Assembly (NCBI GenBank): GCA_009377525.1
Contig: WHTW01000043.1
Coordinates: 1 to 51,548 of the forward strand
Length of the DNA stretch: 51,548 nucleotides
Direction: 5' to 3'
Source: Rhodospirillales bacterium
GTDB taxonomy: Bacteria > Pseudomonadota > Alphaproteobacteria > Reyranellales > Reyranellaceae
Shown one piece after another: positions 34,724-43,443 of this stretch. The translations under genes and the position numbers were made by a program. Positions within the stretch are counted from its first letter, which is position 1; every line of letters starts with the position of its first letter. The notes beneath the pieces were generated by a model, which did not search any database, was not told where the DNA came from, and worked only from the letters and a program-made list of their open reading frames with translations.

Positions 34724-36760
34724 ATGAAGCGGTCAAGATTTGGCGTCGCGGCAACGGTCGGCGTCTTCATCGCCGATTGGGCCTGCACGGCCGCGGCGCA
34801 ACCGGCCTATGGCGCCGACGGCGCCGCCGGATCGTTCCTCAAGGTCCTGACCGAGCGCCTGGAGTTCACCGTCCACCAGGTCCCGGCGCTGGGGCGGCAG
34901 CTTGCCCGCCTGCCCGAAGTGGTCGACGGGCGCACCGCCCTTCTGCTGCTGGGCATCGTGGTCGCCGGCCTGGCCGCAGAATACATTGTCCGCCTGCTGC
35001 TCAACCGGGCCCGCCTCAGCGCCTTCGACCGCCTGGTCGGCCAGTCGCCCCTGCGGGCCTTCGTGCGCGCCATGCTGCTCGACCTGGTGGCGGTGGTCGC
35101 GCTCGCCATCGCAGCCCGCGTCGTCCAGAGCCAGCTCGGCGGCAACCAGACGGTCGGCGGCAAGCTCGGCCAGCAGGTGTTCGAGGTGCTGCTCTATTGG
35201 CGAGTCGTCAACCTCGTGTTCCGGGTCTGGCTGCGGCCCGCCGCGCCGGAAGGCCGCATCGCGCCGGTCGACGACGCGGCGGCGCGCGGGCTTCTGATCG
35301 CGCTCAACTGGGTGGTCGTCCTGCCGCTGCTGGGCGGCCACATCGCCCGTGCGCTGCTCGTCACCGGCGCCGCCAGAGACGTGACGTCGGCCGCCATCAT
35401 CATCTACGCGCCCTTGATCGCGGCCGCCCTGGTCTGGGTGGTCTGGCATTGGCGCAACGCGATGGCCGCCTGGCTCACGGCCATGGTGTCGGAGCGCAAG
35501 ATCGGCCGCCAGCTCAAGCTCGACGCGGCAAAGCGCTGGTGGATGGCAGGCCTCGCCTTCTACGGCCTGATGGGCGTGGCGGCGGTCTATGCCGCGCTGA
35601 CCGAAAGCCACACGCCGGCCCGTGGCATGTCGACCATCGAATCGGCGTTGCTGGTGTTGCTGCTGTTCGAGACGCTGATGCACCGCGTCACCCGCCACAT
35701 CGTCTCCGAGCTGCCGATGGCGGGCGACGTGGTGGCCGACTGCCTGCGCCTGATCGCACGGCTCTACGTTGCCATCATCATCGCCGATGCCGTGATGGTG
35801 AAGGTGCTGGGCGCCATGACCCAGGAGGAGTGGGCGGTCCACGACCGCGGCGCCAAGATCGCGGCGATCACCCTGGTGGCGATCTACGCTTTCTGGCGCT
35901 TCGTCCGATACCGCATGGACTCCTACATCGCCGCCAATCCACTGCCGTCGGCAGGTGCCGCGGCCGATCCGGAGGACGAGGTCAAGGTCGCGGCCTCGCG
36001 GCTGCGCACCCTGATGCCGCTGCTGCGCGCCATGGCCGGCTCGGTCATCCTGGTGGTCGGCGGCCTGCTGGTGCTGTCGGAGCTCGGCGTCAACATCACG
36101 CCGCTGATCGCCGGCGCCTCGGTGCTCGGCCTGGCGGTATCGTTCGGCAGCCAGTCGCTGGTGCGCGACGTCGTCTCCGGCATCTTCTTCCTGGCCGAGG
36201 ATGCCTTCCGCATCGGCGAGTATGTCGACTGCAGCAAGGTCAAGGGCACGGTCGAGGGCTTCAGCGTGCGCTGCCTGAAGCTGCGTCACCAGAATGGCCA
36301 GCTCCACATCGTGCCGTTCGGCCAGGTCGGGCACATCACCAACTTCAGCCGCGACTGGACGGTGGTGAAGTTCAACCTGGCCTTCGCGCCGGGCACCGAC
36401 GTCGAGCTCCTGCGCAAGGCGGTGAAGAAGATCGGCACCGACATGATGGAGGAGCCGGCCTTCAAGCCCATCCTGATGCAGCCGCTCAAGATGCAGGGCG
36501 TGGTCGACATCAAGGACTCCCAGCTTATCGTGCGCTTCAAGTTCATGGCCCGTCCCAAGAACCCCAGCGCCATCCAGCGCATGGGGGTCCGCCGCATGTA
36601 CGAGCAGCTCCCCAAGCTCGGCATCAAGTTCGCCACGCCGATCTTCCCCTTCGGCGCGCCCGGAATGCCGGCTGCGCCGCCGCTGGCAGCCCCCCTGGCG
36701 CCTGCACCCGCCGCCACGCCGTCGGAGGCCCCGCCGGCGCCAGCCAAGGCCGCGGAGTAG
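34724..36760 (+). CDS. MscS-family mechanosensitive ion channel (first copy)
   Basis: 678 residues. A signal peptide (MKRSRFGVAATVGVFIADWA, cleavage near AAAQ) precedes about ten membrane helices and the C-terminal MscS module: pore helix VNITPLIAGASVLGLAVSFG with GSQSLVRDVVSG, beta domain HIVPFGQVGHITNFSRDW, and the alpha/beta vestibule. It opens at high membrane tension to release solutes. The Pro/Ala-rich tail (AAPPLAAPLAPAPAATPSEA) is a low-complexity extension. A second 678-residue channel lies at 37947-39983. Confidence 0.92.
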   Translation: MKRSRFGVAATVGVFIADWACTAAAQPAYGADGAAGSFLKVLTERLEFTVHQVPALGRQLARLPEVVDGRTALLLLGIVVAGLAAEYIVRLLLNRARLSAFDRLVGQSPLRAFVRAMLLDLVAVVALAIAARVVQSQLGGNQTVGGKLGQQVFEVLLYWRVVNLVFRVWLRPAAPEGRIAPVDDAAARGLLIALNWVVVLPLLGGHIARALLVTGAARDVTSAAIIIYAPLIAAALVWVVWHWRNAMAAWLTAMVSERKIGRQLKLDAAKRWWMAGLAFYGLMGVAAVYAALTESHTPARGMSTIESALLVLLLFETLMHRVTRHIVSELPMAGDVVADCLRLIARLYVAIIIADAVMVKVLGAMTQEEWAVHDRGAKIAAITLVAIYAFWRFVRYRMDSYIAANPLPSAGAAADPEDEVKVAASRLRTLMPLLRAMAGSVILVVGGLLVLSELGVNITPLIAGASVLGLAVSFGSQSLVRDVVSGIFFLAEDAFRIGEYVDCSKVKGTVEGFSVRCLKLRHQNGQLHIVPFGQVGHITNFSRDWTVVKFNLAFAPGTDVELLRKAVKKIGTDMMEEPAFKPILMQPLKMQGVVDIKDSQLIVRFKFMARPKNPSAIQRMGVRRMYEQLPKLGIKFATPIFPFGAPGMPAAPPLAAPLAPAPAATPSEAPPAPAKAAE

Positions 36761-36800
36761 GCGGGACACTCGCCAGCCGCTATGATCGCAAGGCAGGCTC

Positions 36801-36831
36801 CCCCTCGGCCTCGAGGGGCGGGCCCCTTTTT
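36801..36831 (+). terminator. Intrinsic terminator after the first MscS gene
   Basis: CCCCTCG (36801-36807) and CGAGGGG (36812-36818) form a 7-bp stem with a GCCT loop, followed after CGGGCCCC by TTTTT. The hairpin-to-T-run gap of 8 bases is longer than ideal, so efficiency is uncertain. It lies between the channel and the aldo/keto reductase gene. Confidence 0.5.
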
Positions 36832-36853
36832 CTCGTCTCATGGGAGAGTCATC

Positions 36854-37810
36854 ATGGAGAAGCGCAAGCTCGGCCGGTCCGGCCTCGAATTCGCCCCCAT
36901 CGCCTTCGGCGGCAACGTGTTCGGCTGGACGGCCGACGAGGCGACCTCGCACAGGATCCTCGACGCCTTCGTCGATGCCGGCTTTTCCTTCATCGACACC
37001 GCCGATGTCTATTCGCGCTGGAAGCCCGGCAACAAGGGCGGCGAATCGGAGACCGTGATCGGCAGCTGGCTGAAGAAGAACCCGGCCAAGCGCGACAAGG
37101 TGCTGATCGCCACCAAGTGCGGCATGGACATGCCCAATGTCGGCCAGGGCCTCTCGGCGGCGCACATCAAGCGCTCGGTCGAGGATTCGCTGAAGCGGCT
37201 CAATACCGACCGCATCGATCTCTTCCAGTCGCACCGCGACGACAAGACCACGCCGCAGGAGGAGACGCTCTCGACCTATGGTGAGCTCGTGAAGGCGGGC
37301 AAGCTGCGCTTCATCGGCGCCTCCAACTTCGAGGCGCCACGCCTTGCCGAGGCGGCGAAGATCGCCAAGGAGAAGGGCTTGCCGCGCTACGAGAGCCTGC
37401 AGCCGCACTACAACCTGGTGGAACGCGGCCTGTTCGAAGGGGCGCTGGAGGACGAGTGCCTGAAGGAGGGGATCGGCGTGATCCCGTACTACTCCCTGGC
37501 CAGCGGCTTCCTGAGCGGCAAATACCGGTCGGAGGCCGACGCCGCCGACAAGGCACGCGGCGCCGGCGTCAAGAAGTACATCAACGACAAGGGCTTTGGC
37601 GTGCTGAAGGCGCTCGATGCGGCGGCCAGGAAGCACAACGCCAACGCGACGCAGGTTGCGCTCGCCTGGCTGATGCAGCGCAAGGCGATCACCGCGCCGA
37701 TCGTCAGCGCCACCAGCCTCGACCAGCTCAAGGACCTCCTCGCCGCGCCCTCGATCAAGCTCGATCCGGAGTCGGTGGCGGCAATCGACAAGGCGAGCGC
37801 CCCGGCCTGA
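36854..37810 (+). CDS. Aldo/keto reductase
   Basis: 318 residues with the complete tetrad Asp48, Tyr53, Lys88 and His127 (FIDTADVYSRW; LIATKCG; LFQSHRDD). RFIGASNFEAPRLAEA, YSLASGFLSGKY and the C-terminal AITAPIVSATSLDQL give the NADPH-binding site. It belongs to the AKR branch acting on small aldehydes or sugars (YghZ/tas-like). ATG at 36854 after GAGAG. Confidence 0.92.
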   Translation: MEKRKLGRSGLEFAPIAFGGNVFGWTADEATSHRILDAFVDAGFSFIDTADVYSRWKPGNKGGESETVIGSWLKKNPAKRDKVLIATKCGMDMPNVGQGLSAAHIKRSVEDSLKRLNTDRIDLFQSHRDDKTTPQEETLSTYGELVKAGKLRFIGASNFEAPRLAEAAKIAKEKGLPRYESLQPHYNLVERGLFEGALEDECLKEGIGVIPYYSLASGFLSGKYRSEADAADKARGAGVKKYINDKGFGVLKALDAAARKHNANATQVALAWLMQRKAITAPIVSATSLDQLKDLLAAPSIKLDPESVAAIDKASAPA

Positions 37811-37814
37811 TCTT

Positions 37815-37940
37815 TTCCTCCCCATCGCGAAGCGATGGGGAGGTGTCCGCGAAGCGGACGGAGGGGTCATGGGCATCTGTACCGTTGCTCATGACCCCTC
37901 CGGCCCTTCGGGCCACCTCCCCAGCTTCGCTGGAGAGGAA
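37815..37940. repeat. Multi-hairpin palindromic repeat between convergent genes, family C
   Basis: Three nested hairpins: CCTCCCCATCGC/GCGATGGGGAGG, GTCCGC/GCGGAC, and GGCCCTTCGGGCC, within an overall inverted repeat GAGGGGTCATG/CATGACCCCTC (37861-37900). This style occurs widely between convergent genes in alphaproteobacteria. It may act as bidirectional terminator for the aldo/keto reductase and the second MscS gene. Confidence 0.7.
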
Positions 37941-37946
37941 GTTCGG

Positions 37947-39983
37947 CTACGCCGGCGGTGCCGGTTCCCGCTTCAAGACCTTCTGCGCGGCCGCCGCCGC
38001 GGCCGCGCCGTTGTCCGCGTTGCCGCCGCCCGCGAGCTGCACGGTCGGGAAGGCGAAGTGGATGCCGTTCTCGTCGAACGCCTTCTTGATCATGGCGTTC
38101 GCCTTGCGGCGGACGACGAACTGCTCGCCGGGCTTGGTCATCATCTTCATGCGGATGTTGATCGAGTAGTCGCCGAACTGCTCGATGCCCTGCATCTTGA
38201 GCGGCTGCAGGATGCTGGGGCCGAGATCGGGATCCTTGGCGAGCTCCTGCCCGATCTGCTTGATCAGCTTCTTGGCCTTGTCGACGTCGGAATCGTAGGT
38301 GATGCCGATCTGGTCCTTCACCATCACCCAGTCGCGGCTCATGTTCTGGACGGCGCCCAGCACGCCGAACGGGATGGTGTAGAGCGCGCCGCGCTGGTGG
38401 CGCAGCTTGACCGAGCGCAGGCTGAAGGATTCGACGACGCCCTTGTAGTTGCCGCTCTGGATGTACTCGCCGACACGGAAGGCGTCGTCGAGCATGTAGA
38501 ACATGCCGCTGATCATGTCGCGCACCACCGTCTGCGCGCCGAAGCCGACGGCGACGCCGACGACGCCGGCGCTGGCGATCAGCGGGGCGATCTCGACGCC
38601 CATCGCGGCGAGCGCCATCAGCCCGGCCATCACGACCAGCACGATCAGCGCAATGTTGCGGCCGATCGGCAGCAGGGTGCGGATGCGCGCCCGCCGGCGT
38701 ACCTCGTCGGCGGCGAGCCCCTCGGCGGCCTGGGCGTTGGCGAGCGTGTTGTCGGCCAGCGCCTTGATCAGGCTCCAGGCGAGGTCGGCCACCAGCACGA
38801 TGATCAGCGCGTGCAGCGACCCGCGGACCAGGCGGGCGAAGGTGTTCTCCTGCCCGGCCAGCGCGCCGACATCGAGGCCCCAGCCCGACAGCAGGATGCC
38901 GATCGCGCCGACGATAAGCGCGGCGCGCAGCCCTTGTTCGACGAACACCGCCAGCACCGACTGCGGTGCGGCGGTCCCGTCCGGCAGGGTGACCGGACGC
39001 AGCAGGTGGCGGGAGGCGCGGCGGGCCGTGCCGATGCCGATCGGCAGCCCGACGACCACGGTCAGGAACCAGAAGGCGGGCATGGCGCCGGCCGCCCACA
39101 CCATCCAGAACACCACGGCGGTGATCGTCGCGAGCCAGGGCCCGGCATTGCCCGCCGACACGCGCTCGGCCTGCGGCTCGCCGGCCGGTGCCGGGGCATG
39201 GGGATGCCAGATCATGGCGATGGCGATGGCGATGAGGCCGGTGCCCAGCAGGTAGGCGAAGAGCAGCTGGCCGCCACGCGGCATGCCGAGCACCCGCACC
39301 GCCGCGATGACGGCCCAGCCGAAGGCGAACCAGGCGACGAAGGCGAGCAGGCGGCTGCGCCAGAATTGCGCGCGGACGACATCCAGGTCGAAGGCGGCGA
39401 GGTCGCGGTCGGGCCCGGGCTGGGGCCGCAGCAGGATGACCAGGAGAGCGTTGGCGAGCCGGGCGCCGACCAGGGCGGTCAGCAAGGCGATGCCGGCCTC
39501 ATGGATCGGCGGCGACCAGCTCATGGCGACGAGAACGACGAGCGCGCCGACCGCGAAGGCGAGCACCGCCCCGACGTCGAGCAGCGCATCCATGCCGACC
39601 CGCGTCAGGCGATCGGAGAGCTGGCGGATCGGGATGGCGCCGCGCCGCTCGCGTGGTCCGCTGGTGGCGCGGCGGAACGCCCATTCCACGGCCGCGCCGA
39701 CCGCGAGGCACAGCACGACGCCGAGCAGGATGCGAAGGACGCCGTCGGCGCCTGCCGCCGCCGTCAGCGAGCGAGCGACCTCGGCGAAGTCGGCGGGAAG
39801 CGCGGGGACCGCCTGGACGATCTGCTCGAAGTGCTGGCGGGCGCGCTCGAGGCGCGCGGCGAGCAAGGACGAGGCGCCCGAAGCGCCAGGGTCGGCGGGC
39901 GACTGGGCGAACGCCGGGAACGCGACGGCAAGCAGGAGAAGGGGCGTCGCGAGCAGCGACGCGAGGCGCTGGGAGCTGAACAT
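37947..39983 (-). CDS. MscS-family mechanosensitive ion channel (second copy)
   Basis: 678 residues. Signal peptide MFSSQRLASLLATPLLLLAV then AFA-Q cleavage; roughly ten helices; MscS core VEIAPLIASAGVVGVAVGFG with GAQTVVRDMISGMFYMLDD, YTIPFGVLGAVQNMSRDW, and a short Ala-rich tail. It is similar in plan but clearly divergent from the copy at 34724-36760, with a Glu instead of Asn at the start of the pore helix. Two large paralogous channels bracketing an aldo/keto reductase suggest an osmotic-response block. Confidence 0.92.
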   Translation of the reverse strand: MFSSQRLASLLATPLLLLAVAFPAFAQSPADPGASGASSLLAARLERARQHFEQIVQAVPALPADFAEVARSLTAAAGADGVLRILLGVVLCLAVGAAVEWAFRRATSGPRERRGAIPIRQLSDRLTRVGMDALLDVGAVLAFAVGALVVLVAMSWSPPIHEAGIALLTALVGARLANALLVILLRPQPGPDRDLAAFDLDVVRAQFWRSRLLAFVAWFAFGWAVIAAVRVLGMPRGGQLLFAYLLGTGLIAIAIAMIWHPHAPAPAGEPQAERVSAGNAGPWLATITAVVFWMVWAAGAMPAFWFLTVVVGLPIGIGTARRASRHLLRPVTLPDGTAAPQSVLAVFVEQGLRAALIVGAIGILLSGWGLDVGALAGQENTFARLVRGSLHALIIVLVADLAWSLIKALADNTLANAQAAEGLAADEVRRRARIRTLLPIGRNIALIVLVVMAGLMALAAMGVEIAPLIASAGVVGVAVGFGAQTVVRDMISGMFYMLDDAFRVGEYIQSGNYKGVVESFSLRSVKLRHQRGALYTIPFGVLGAVQNMSRDWVMVKDQIGITYDSDVDKAKKLIKQIGQELAKDPDLGPSILQPLKMQGIEQFGDYSINIRMKMMTKPGEQFVVRRKANAMIKKAFDENGIHFAFPTVQLAGGGNADNGAAAAAAAQKVLKREPAPPA

Positions 39984-40075
39984 CGGTGTCCTCGGCGGTC
40001 GACGGCCGACAATGCCTCCCGGAACGGCCTCTCCGCAAGGCGAGCGCGGCCGGCGGCTCGTGGTATAGTCGACGG

Positions 40076-41152
40076 ATGCTCGTCTTTCGCCAGCTCTTCG
40101 ATCCGACTTCGTCGACCTATACCTACCTGCTGGGCTGCTCGGCCACGCGCGAGGCCGTGCTGATCGATCCGGTGTTCGAGCAGGTGAGGCGCGATGCGGC
40201 GCTGATCGGCGAGCTCGGACTCGACCTCCTGTGGACGCTCGACACCCACGTCCATGCCGACCACGTGACGGGCGCCTGGCTGCTGAAGCAGAGGCTCGGC
40301 AGCCGCATCGCCATTGCCGCGGCCTCGGGCACCGCGGGCTCCGACCGCCTGCTCGACGACGGTGAGCGCGTCGAGTTCGGCCGCCGCTCGCTCGAGGTGC
40401 GGGCCACGCCCGGCCACACCAACGGCTGCGTCACCTACGTGCTCGATGACGAGAGCATGGCCTTCACCGGCGACTGCATCATGATCCGGGGTTCGGGCCG
40501 CACCGACTTCCAGCAGGGCGACCCGCGCGCCTTGTATCGCTCGGTGCGGTCCCGCATCTTCTCCTTGCCCGAGAGCTGCCTGCTCTACCCCGCGCACGAC
40601 TATCGCGGGCTGACCGCGACCAGCGTCGCCGAGGAGAAGAAGTTCAATCCGCGGCTGGGCGGCGAGGTCGGCGAGGGCGACTATGTCGGCTACATGAAGA
40701 ACCTCGACCTGCCTCATCCCAAGAAGATCGACGAGGCGGTGCCCGCCAACCTGCGCTGCGGCCAGCCCGGCAACGAGGCCGCCGCACCGCCCGATGATCC
40801 CTGCTGGGCGCCGCTGCGCTTCACCTTCGGCGGCGTCTGGGAGGTCGAGCCGCACTGGCTGGAGGAGAACCTCGCCAAGGTGCAGGTGCTCGATGTGCGC
40901 GAGCCCAACGAGTTCGCCGGACCATTGGGTCACATCCGCGGCGCCACGCTGGTGCCGCTGGGCGAGCTCGCCCAACGCGCCCAGGAGCTACCCAAGGACA
41001 AGCCCATCGTCGCGGTGTGCCGCGCCGGCAGCCGCTCGGCGCACGCCACGGCGATCCTGCAGAAGGCCGGTTTCTCCGACATCGCCAACCTGCCCGGCGG
41101 CATGCTGCGCTGGCGCGCCGAAGGCCGCGGCGTCGAGGGCGGCGCTTCGTAA
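40076..41152 (+). CDS. ETHE1-like persulfide dioxygenase fused to a rhodanese domain
   Basis: 358 residues. The metallo-beta-lactamase part has THVHADHVTG (His58, His60, Asp62, His63), TPGHTNGCVTY, and the ETHE1 mark FTGDCIMIRGSGRTDFQQGD with YPAHDYRG. From about residue 255 a rhodanese domain follows with active Cys315 in VCRAGSRSAH. Such fusions oxidise glutathione persulfide to sulfite and transfer sulfane sulfur, detoxifying sulfide. The CGARE linker region with LRCGQPGNEAA is typical. It is the start of a small sulfur-detoxification unit with no obvious regulator. Confidence 0.9.
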   Translation: MLVFRQLFDPTSSTYTYLLGCSATREAVLIDPVFEQVRRDAALIGELGLDLLWTLDTHVHADHVTGAWLLKQRLGSRIAIAAASGTAGSDRLLDDGERVEFGRRSLEVRATPGHTNGCVTYVLDDESMAFTGDCIMIRGSGRTDFQQGDPRALYRSVRSRIFSLPESCLLYPAHDYRGLTATSVAEEKKFNPRLGGEVGEGDYVGYMKNLDLPHPKKIDEAVPANLRCGQPGNEAAAPPDDPCWAPLRFTFGGVWEVEPHWLEENLAKVQVLDVREPNEFAGPLGHIRGATLVPLGELAQRAQELPKDKPIVAVCRAGSRSAHATAILQKAGFSDIANLPGGMLRWRAEGRGVEGGAS

Positions 41153-41155
41153 GAC

Positions 41156-42094
41156 CTAGAGGTGTGGGTTCGTGCCGTCGGAGGCCTTCGCTTGCGACAA
41201 CAAAGGCAATAAGGAGCGATAGAGCGCCTGTACACGCTTGACGGAAACTTCGGCGCTGGTGGGGTCGGGAGCCTCCGAAAGAAACACGACAGCAAGCATC
41301 GTCGCCGTATACAGGCGGTACAGCAGGGCCACGTGCGCTGGACGCTGGAGCAGCGGATTGGAGCCGTAAGCCGTAGCGAAGTCGTCGTCCCATTGGCCGT
41401 ACTCGGCGACTCGCGCTACCTCCAAGGCAGGATCTCCGACCAAGGCATTTCCCCAATCGATGATGCCGACGACCTGGCTGTCGCGCGTGAGAATGTTGGC
41501 GGATCGAAAATCCATGTGCAGGATCGCTGAAGGCGCATGCCCGGCATTGCCATTCAAGAGTTCGCAAATCTCGCTTTCCTGGAGGATGGGCAGCGTGACA
41601 CCAGCCAGACGTTCGACGGCACGCGAACGACGACCGATCAAGGTGGCGATCGTTCTCCAGAGCGTGTCTTCTACTTCGGCGACGCACTTCAGGTTCTTCG
41701 GTGAGGTGATGGCATGCATTCTCGCGAGCAGAGCACCACACTCACGCGGCGAAGGCGTCGATCGGTCGTGCTGCAGATAGGATCCAATCAGATAGTCCGC
41801 TGCCACGCCATCTACATGCAGGTCGAAAGCGCGCGGCGTCGGGATTCCATGATCGGCAAAGAACCCGTTGAGCGTGGCCTCCTGGCGCAGGAGGTCGCGC
41901 GTGTCGATGTGGTCGTCGTTGTCGTTGCTGATGAAGCGGGTCCTTGGAACCTTGATGGAAACGTCGCCCCAGACCGGATGAACGGCGTGAAAAACCTCGA
42001 AATGGAGCCCCTCACCGACAGGCGACAGGATGGGGTGCCACTTGGGGTAGTGGCTCAGGAGCTCGGATCGCAAAGCTTCCAGGGCGACGGTCAT
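41156..42094 (-). CDS. Aminoglycoside-phosphotransferase/choline-kinase-like protein
   Basis: 312 residues. Lys48 (VSIKVP) binds ATP phosphate; the catalytic loop ILHMDFRSANIL gives His193-x-Asp195 with Asn200; IIDWGNALVG gives the metal-binding Asp213. The sequence differs from resistance enzymes, and members of this group also phosphorylate sugars or choline. The stop is 3 bp from the convergent rhodanese gene end. The base composition is a little less GC-rich than its neighbours. Confidence 0.85.
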   Translation of the reverse strand: MTVALEALRSELLSHYPKWHPILSPVGEGLHFEVFHAVHPVWGDVSIKVPRTRFISNDNDDHIDTRDLLRQEATLNGFFADHGIPTPRAFDLHVDGVAADYLIGSYLQHDRSTPSPRECGALLARMHAITSPKNLKCVAEVEDTLWRTIATLIGRRSRAVERLAGVTLPILQESEICELLNGNAGHAPSAILHMDFRSANILTRDSQVVGIIDWGNALVGDPALEVARVAEYGQWDDDFATAYGSNPLLQRPAHVALLYRLYTATMLAVVFLSEAPDPTSAEVSVKRVQALYRSLLPLLSQAKASDGTNPHL

Positions 42095-42194
42095 CGATCA
42101 GGCCGATCCGGGTATGACGAAGGAACAGCTACTCGAACGGCAAACGCGCCGCCAGATGCTGAGTTCAACGTGCGACGCCAAGCGATCGCCTCTG

Positions 42195-42479
42195 CTACGG
42201 CTGTGGTGGCGGCACCGGATAGCGGTTCTGCCGCAGCAGATCCTCCATCCGCTTGATGCCGTCCGCATAGCGGCGATTGTCGCAATCGAGTCCCGCCGCC
42301 TTGCGCGCCATGTCCGAGCCGCTGGCGCCTTCGCCCTTGCTGGCGGAGCGCTGGTCCCAATAGGCGAGGAGCTGGTCGCAGCGGGCCTTGGGCTCCATTT
42401 CCCTCTGCTGGCCGACGGCCATCGTCGGTGCCGCGATCACTGCTGCGGCCGCAATAGCCATGTTGCGAAGACGACCCAT
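42195..42479 (-). CDS. Small secreted protein
   Basis: 94 residues from ATG 42479, with GAGGTG just upstream. A signal peptide (MGRLRNMAIAAAAVIAAPTM ending AVG) precedes a compact mature part with two Cys (ARCDQLLAYWDQR and GLDCDNRRYADGIK), resembling small helical periplasmic proteins. The final PVPPPQP is Pro-rich. I recognise no named family. Confidence 0.68.
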   Translation of the reverse strand: MGRLRNMAIAAAAVIAAPTMAVGQQREMEPKARCDQLLAYWDQRSASKGEGASGSDMARKAAGLDCDNRRYADGIKRMEDLLRQNRYPVPPPQP

Positions 42480-42507
42480 CGGACACCTCATGCGTGCTCG
42501 CACAGGC

Positions 42508-42633
42508 TAGAGCGATTTCCGGTCTGATTGAACCGCAAGCGGTTCAATCAGACCGGAAATGCGCGCGCGGACGTTGGTTGCTTCAATAGGCACAATCCGC
42601 TCGGCTGATTCCAGCCGAGCGGATTGTGCTCTA
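42508..42633. repeat. Two-palindrome mobile-like repeat, family B copy 6 (inverted orientation)
   Basis: CTAGAGCGATTTCCGGTCTG starts at 42507, CTAG ends at 42634, 124-bp period. Palindromes GATTTCCGGTCTGATTGAAC with complement, and CAATCCGCTCGGCTG with complement. This is the intact version of the outer element at 33547-33792, in the opposite orientation. Confidence 0.85.
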
Positions 42634-42736
42634 GCGACGGCCGCAGGAGCGGCAAAGTCAGGCGTTCGTGATGATTATGTGGTCGGCACCGCTGACGCGC
42701 CGAAGGAGACGGCGTCGAGGCATCGAGGCACGAGGT

Positions 42737-42982
42737 CTATTTGGCGTCTTCCTGCCGAGGAGCTTCGCCGCCCTTGCGTCGCATCAACTTGTCGAAGGCC
42801 TTCATATCGGCGCGCGAACGCCGTTCGGCAAACCAAGTCGCCGCATTCAATGCCGACACCTTTTGGGCGACCGCCAACGCGATGAACTGGTTGACGCTGA
42901 TGCCCTCGCGTTTGGCCAGCTTCTCGACCTCGGCGCGGATACTGGCCGGCAACCGCAAAGGATAGGTCGTCGACGTCTTCAT
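42737..42982 (-). CDS. Ribbon-helix-helix antitoxin
   Basis: 81 residues. MKTSTTYPLRLPASIRAEVE then KLAKREGISVNQFIALAVAQ is the MetJ/Arc/CopG ribbon-helix-helix fold (strand, helix A, G-x-S-x-N-x-x turn, helix B). The Arg/Lys-rich C-terminal tail would contact the toxin. It follows the PIN toxin gene in an ATGA overlap (42979-42982), so toxin is translated first. Both probably regulate the operator at 43405-43429. Confidence 0.82.
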   Translation of the reverse strand: MKTSTTYPLRLPASIRAEVEKLAKREGISVNQFIALAVAQKVSALNAATWFAERRSRADMKAFDKLMRRKGGEAPRQEDAK

Positions 42983-43401
42983 AGCGCAATCCTTTTCAAG
43001 GCCTCTCGCGGAAGCAGGAGACCGACGCCAAATTCCGCAGGCACGTCTCCATAATCCCGACGATTGAAAGTCACGATGGCGTCGGCTCTACCATTGACCG
43101 CTGCATCGAGTACCATGTCATCATTCGCATCGCGGAGCCGGCCACGCCACAGGAAATGCGCTTCGACTTCTTCGACCAAGTAGGCAAGGCCGTCGAGAAA
43201 CAGCTTTGTCTCGGACCGATCCAAGCCCGCGGCTTCGCGGTGCTCCGCCCGTTGGCAGATGGCCTCATATTCGATAAAGAGCGCGACAGTTGCGAGCAAC
43301 GTCACTCTTCTGGACCGAGCCGCCATCAAGATGGCAGCTGAAGCACCGGACGGGCTGCGCATCGCCGCGACAACGGTGTCGGTGTCGAGTACGATCCTCA
43401 T
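42979..43401 (-). CDS. PIN-domain toxin (toxin-first toxin-antitoxin operon)
   Basis: 140 residues from ATG 43401. Asp6 (IVLDTDTVV), Glu44/Glu46 (LFIEYEAIC), Asp91, Asp94, Asp95 (DANDDMVLDA) and Asp116 (FNRRDYGDV) fit the PIN active site. Intact. It is a separate family member from the PIN toxin at 14941. The start codon lies only 3 bases from the palindromic operator and about 6 bases after the predicted transcription start, suggesting leaderless initiation. Confidence 0.85.
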   Translation of the reverse strand: MRIVLDTDTVVAAMRSPSGASAAILMAARSRRVTLLATVALFIEYEAICQRAEHREAAGLDRSETKLFLDGLAYLVEEVEAHFLWRGRLRDANDDMVLDAAVNGRADAIVTFNRRDYGDVPAEFGVGLLLPREALKRIAL

Positions 43402-43404
43402 AAT

Positions 43405-43442
43405 TGATATCATATATAATATGATATCACAGGGGATATCAA
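43405..43442 (-). promoter_or_regulatory. Promoter and perfect 11-bp-arm operator of the PIN/RHH operon
   Basis: TGATATCATAT (43405-43415) and ATATGATATCA (43419-43429) are perfect complements around ATA. On the minus strand TTGATA (43442-43437), 17-bp spacer and TTATAT (43419-43414) give a good promoter that the palindrome covers. A further half-site GGATATCAA lies at 43434-43442. The AT-rich block stands out from its surroundings. Ribbon-helix-helix dimers typically recognise such repeats. Confidence 0.75.
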
Positions 43443-43443
43443 C

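Noticed and set aside
34733..37876. A 1047-codon open frame on the minus strand across the MscS and aldo/keto reductase genes
   Set aside because: It is the mirror of two well-supported genes, with low-complexity His/Arg/Gln-rich translation and no recognisable domain.
37869..40163. A 764-codon plus-strand frame opposite the second MscS gene
   Set aside because: Shadow of the codon bias; repetitive Asp/His/Gly-rich sequence, while the minus strand has a signal peptide and full MscS motifs.
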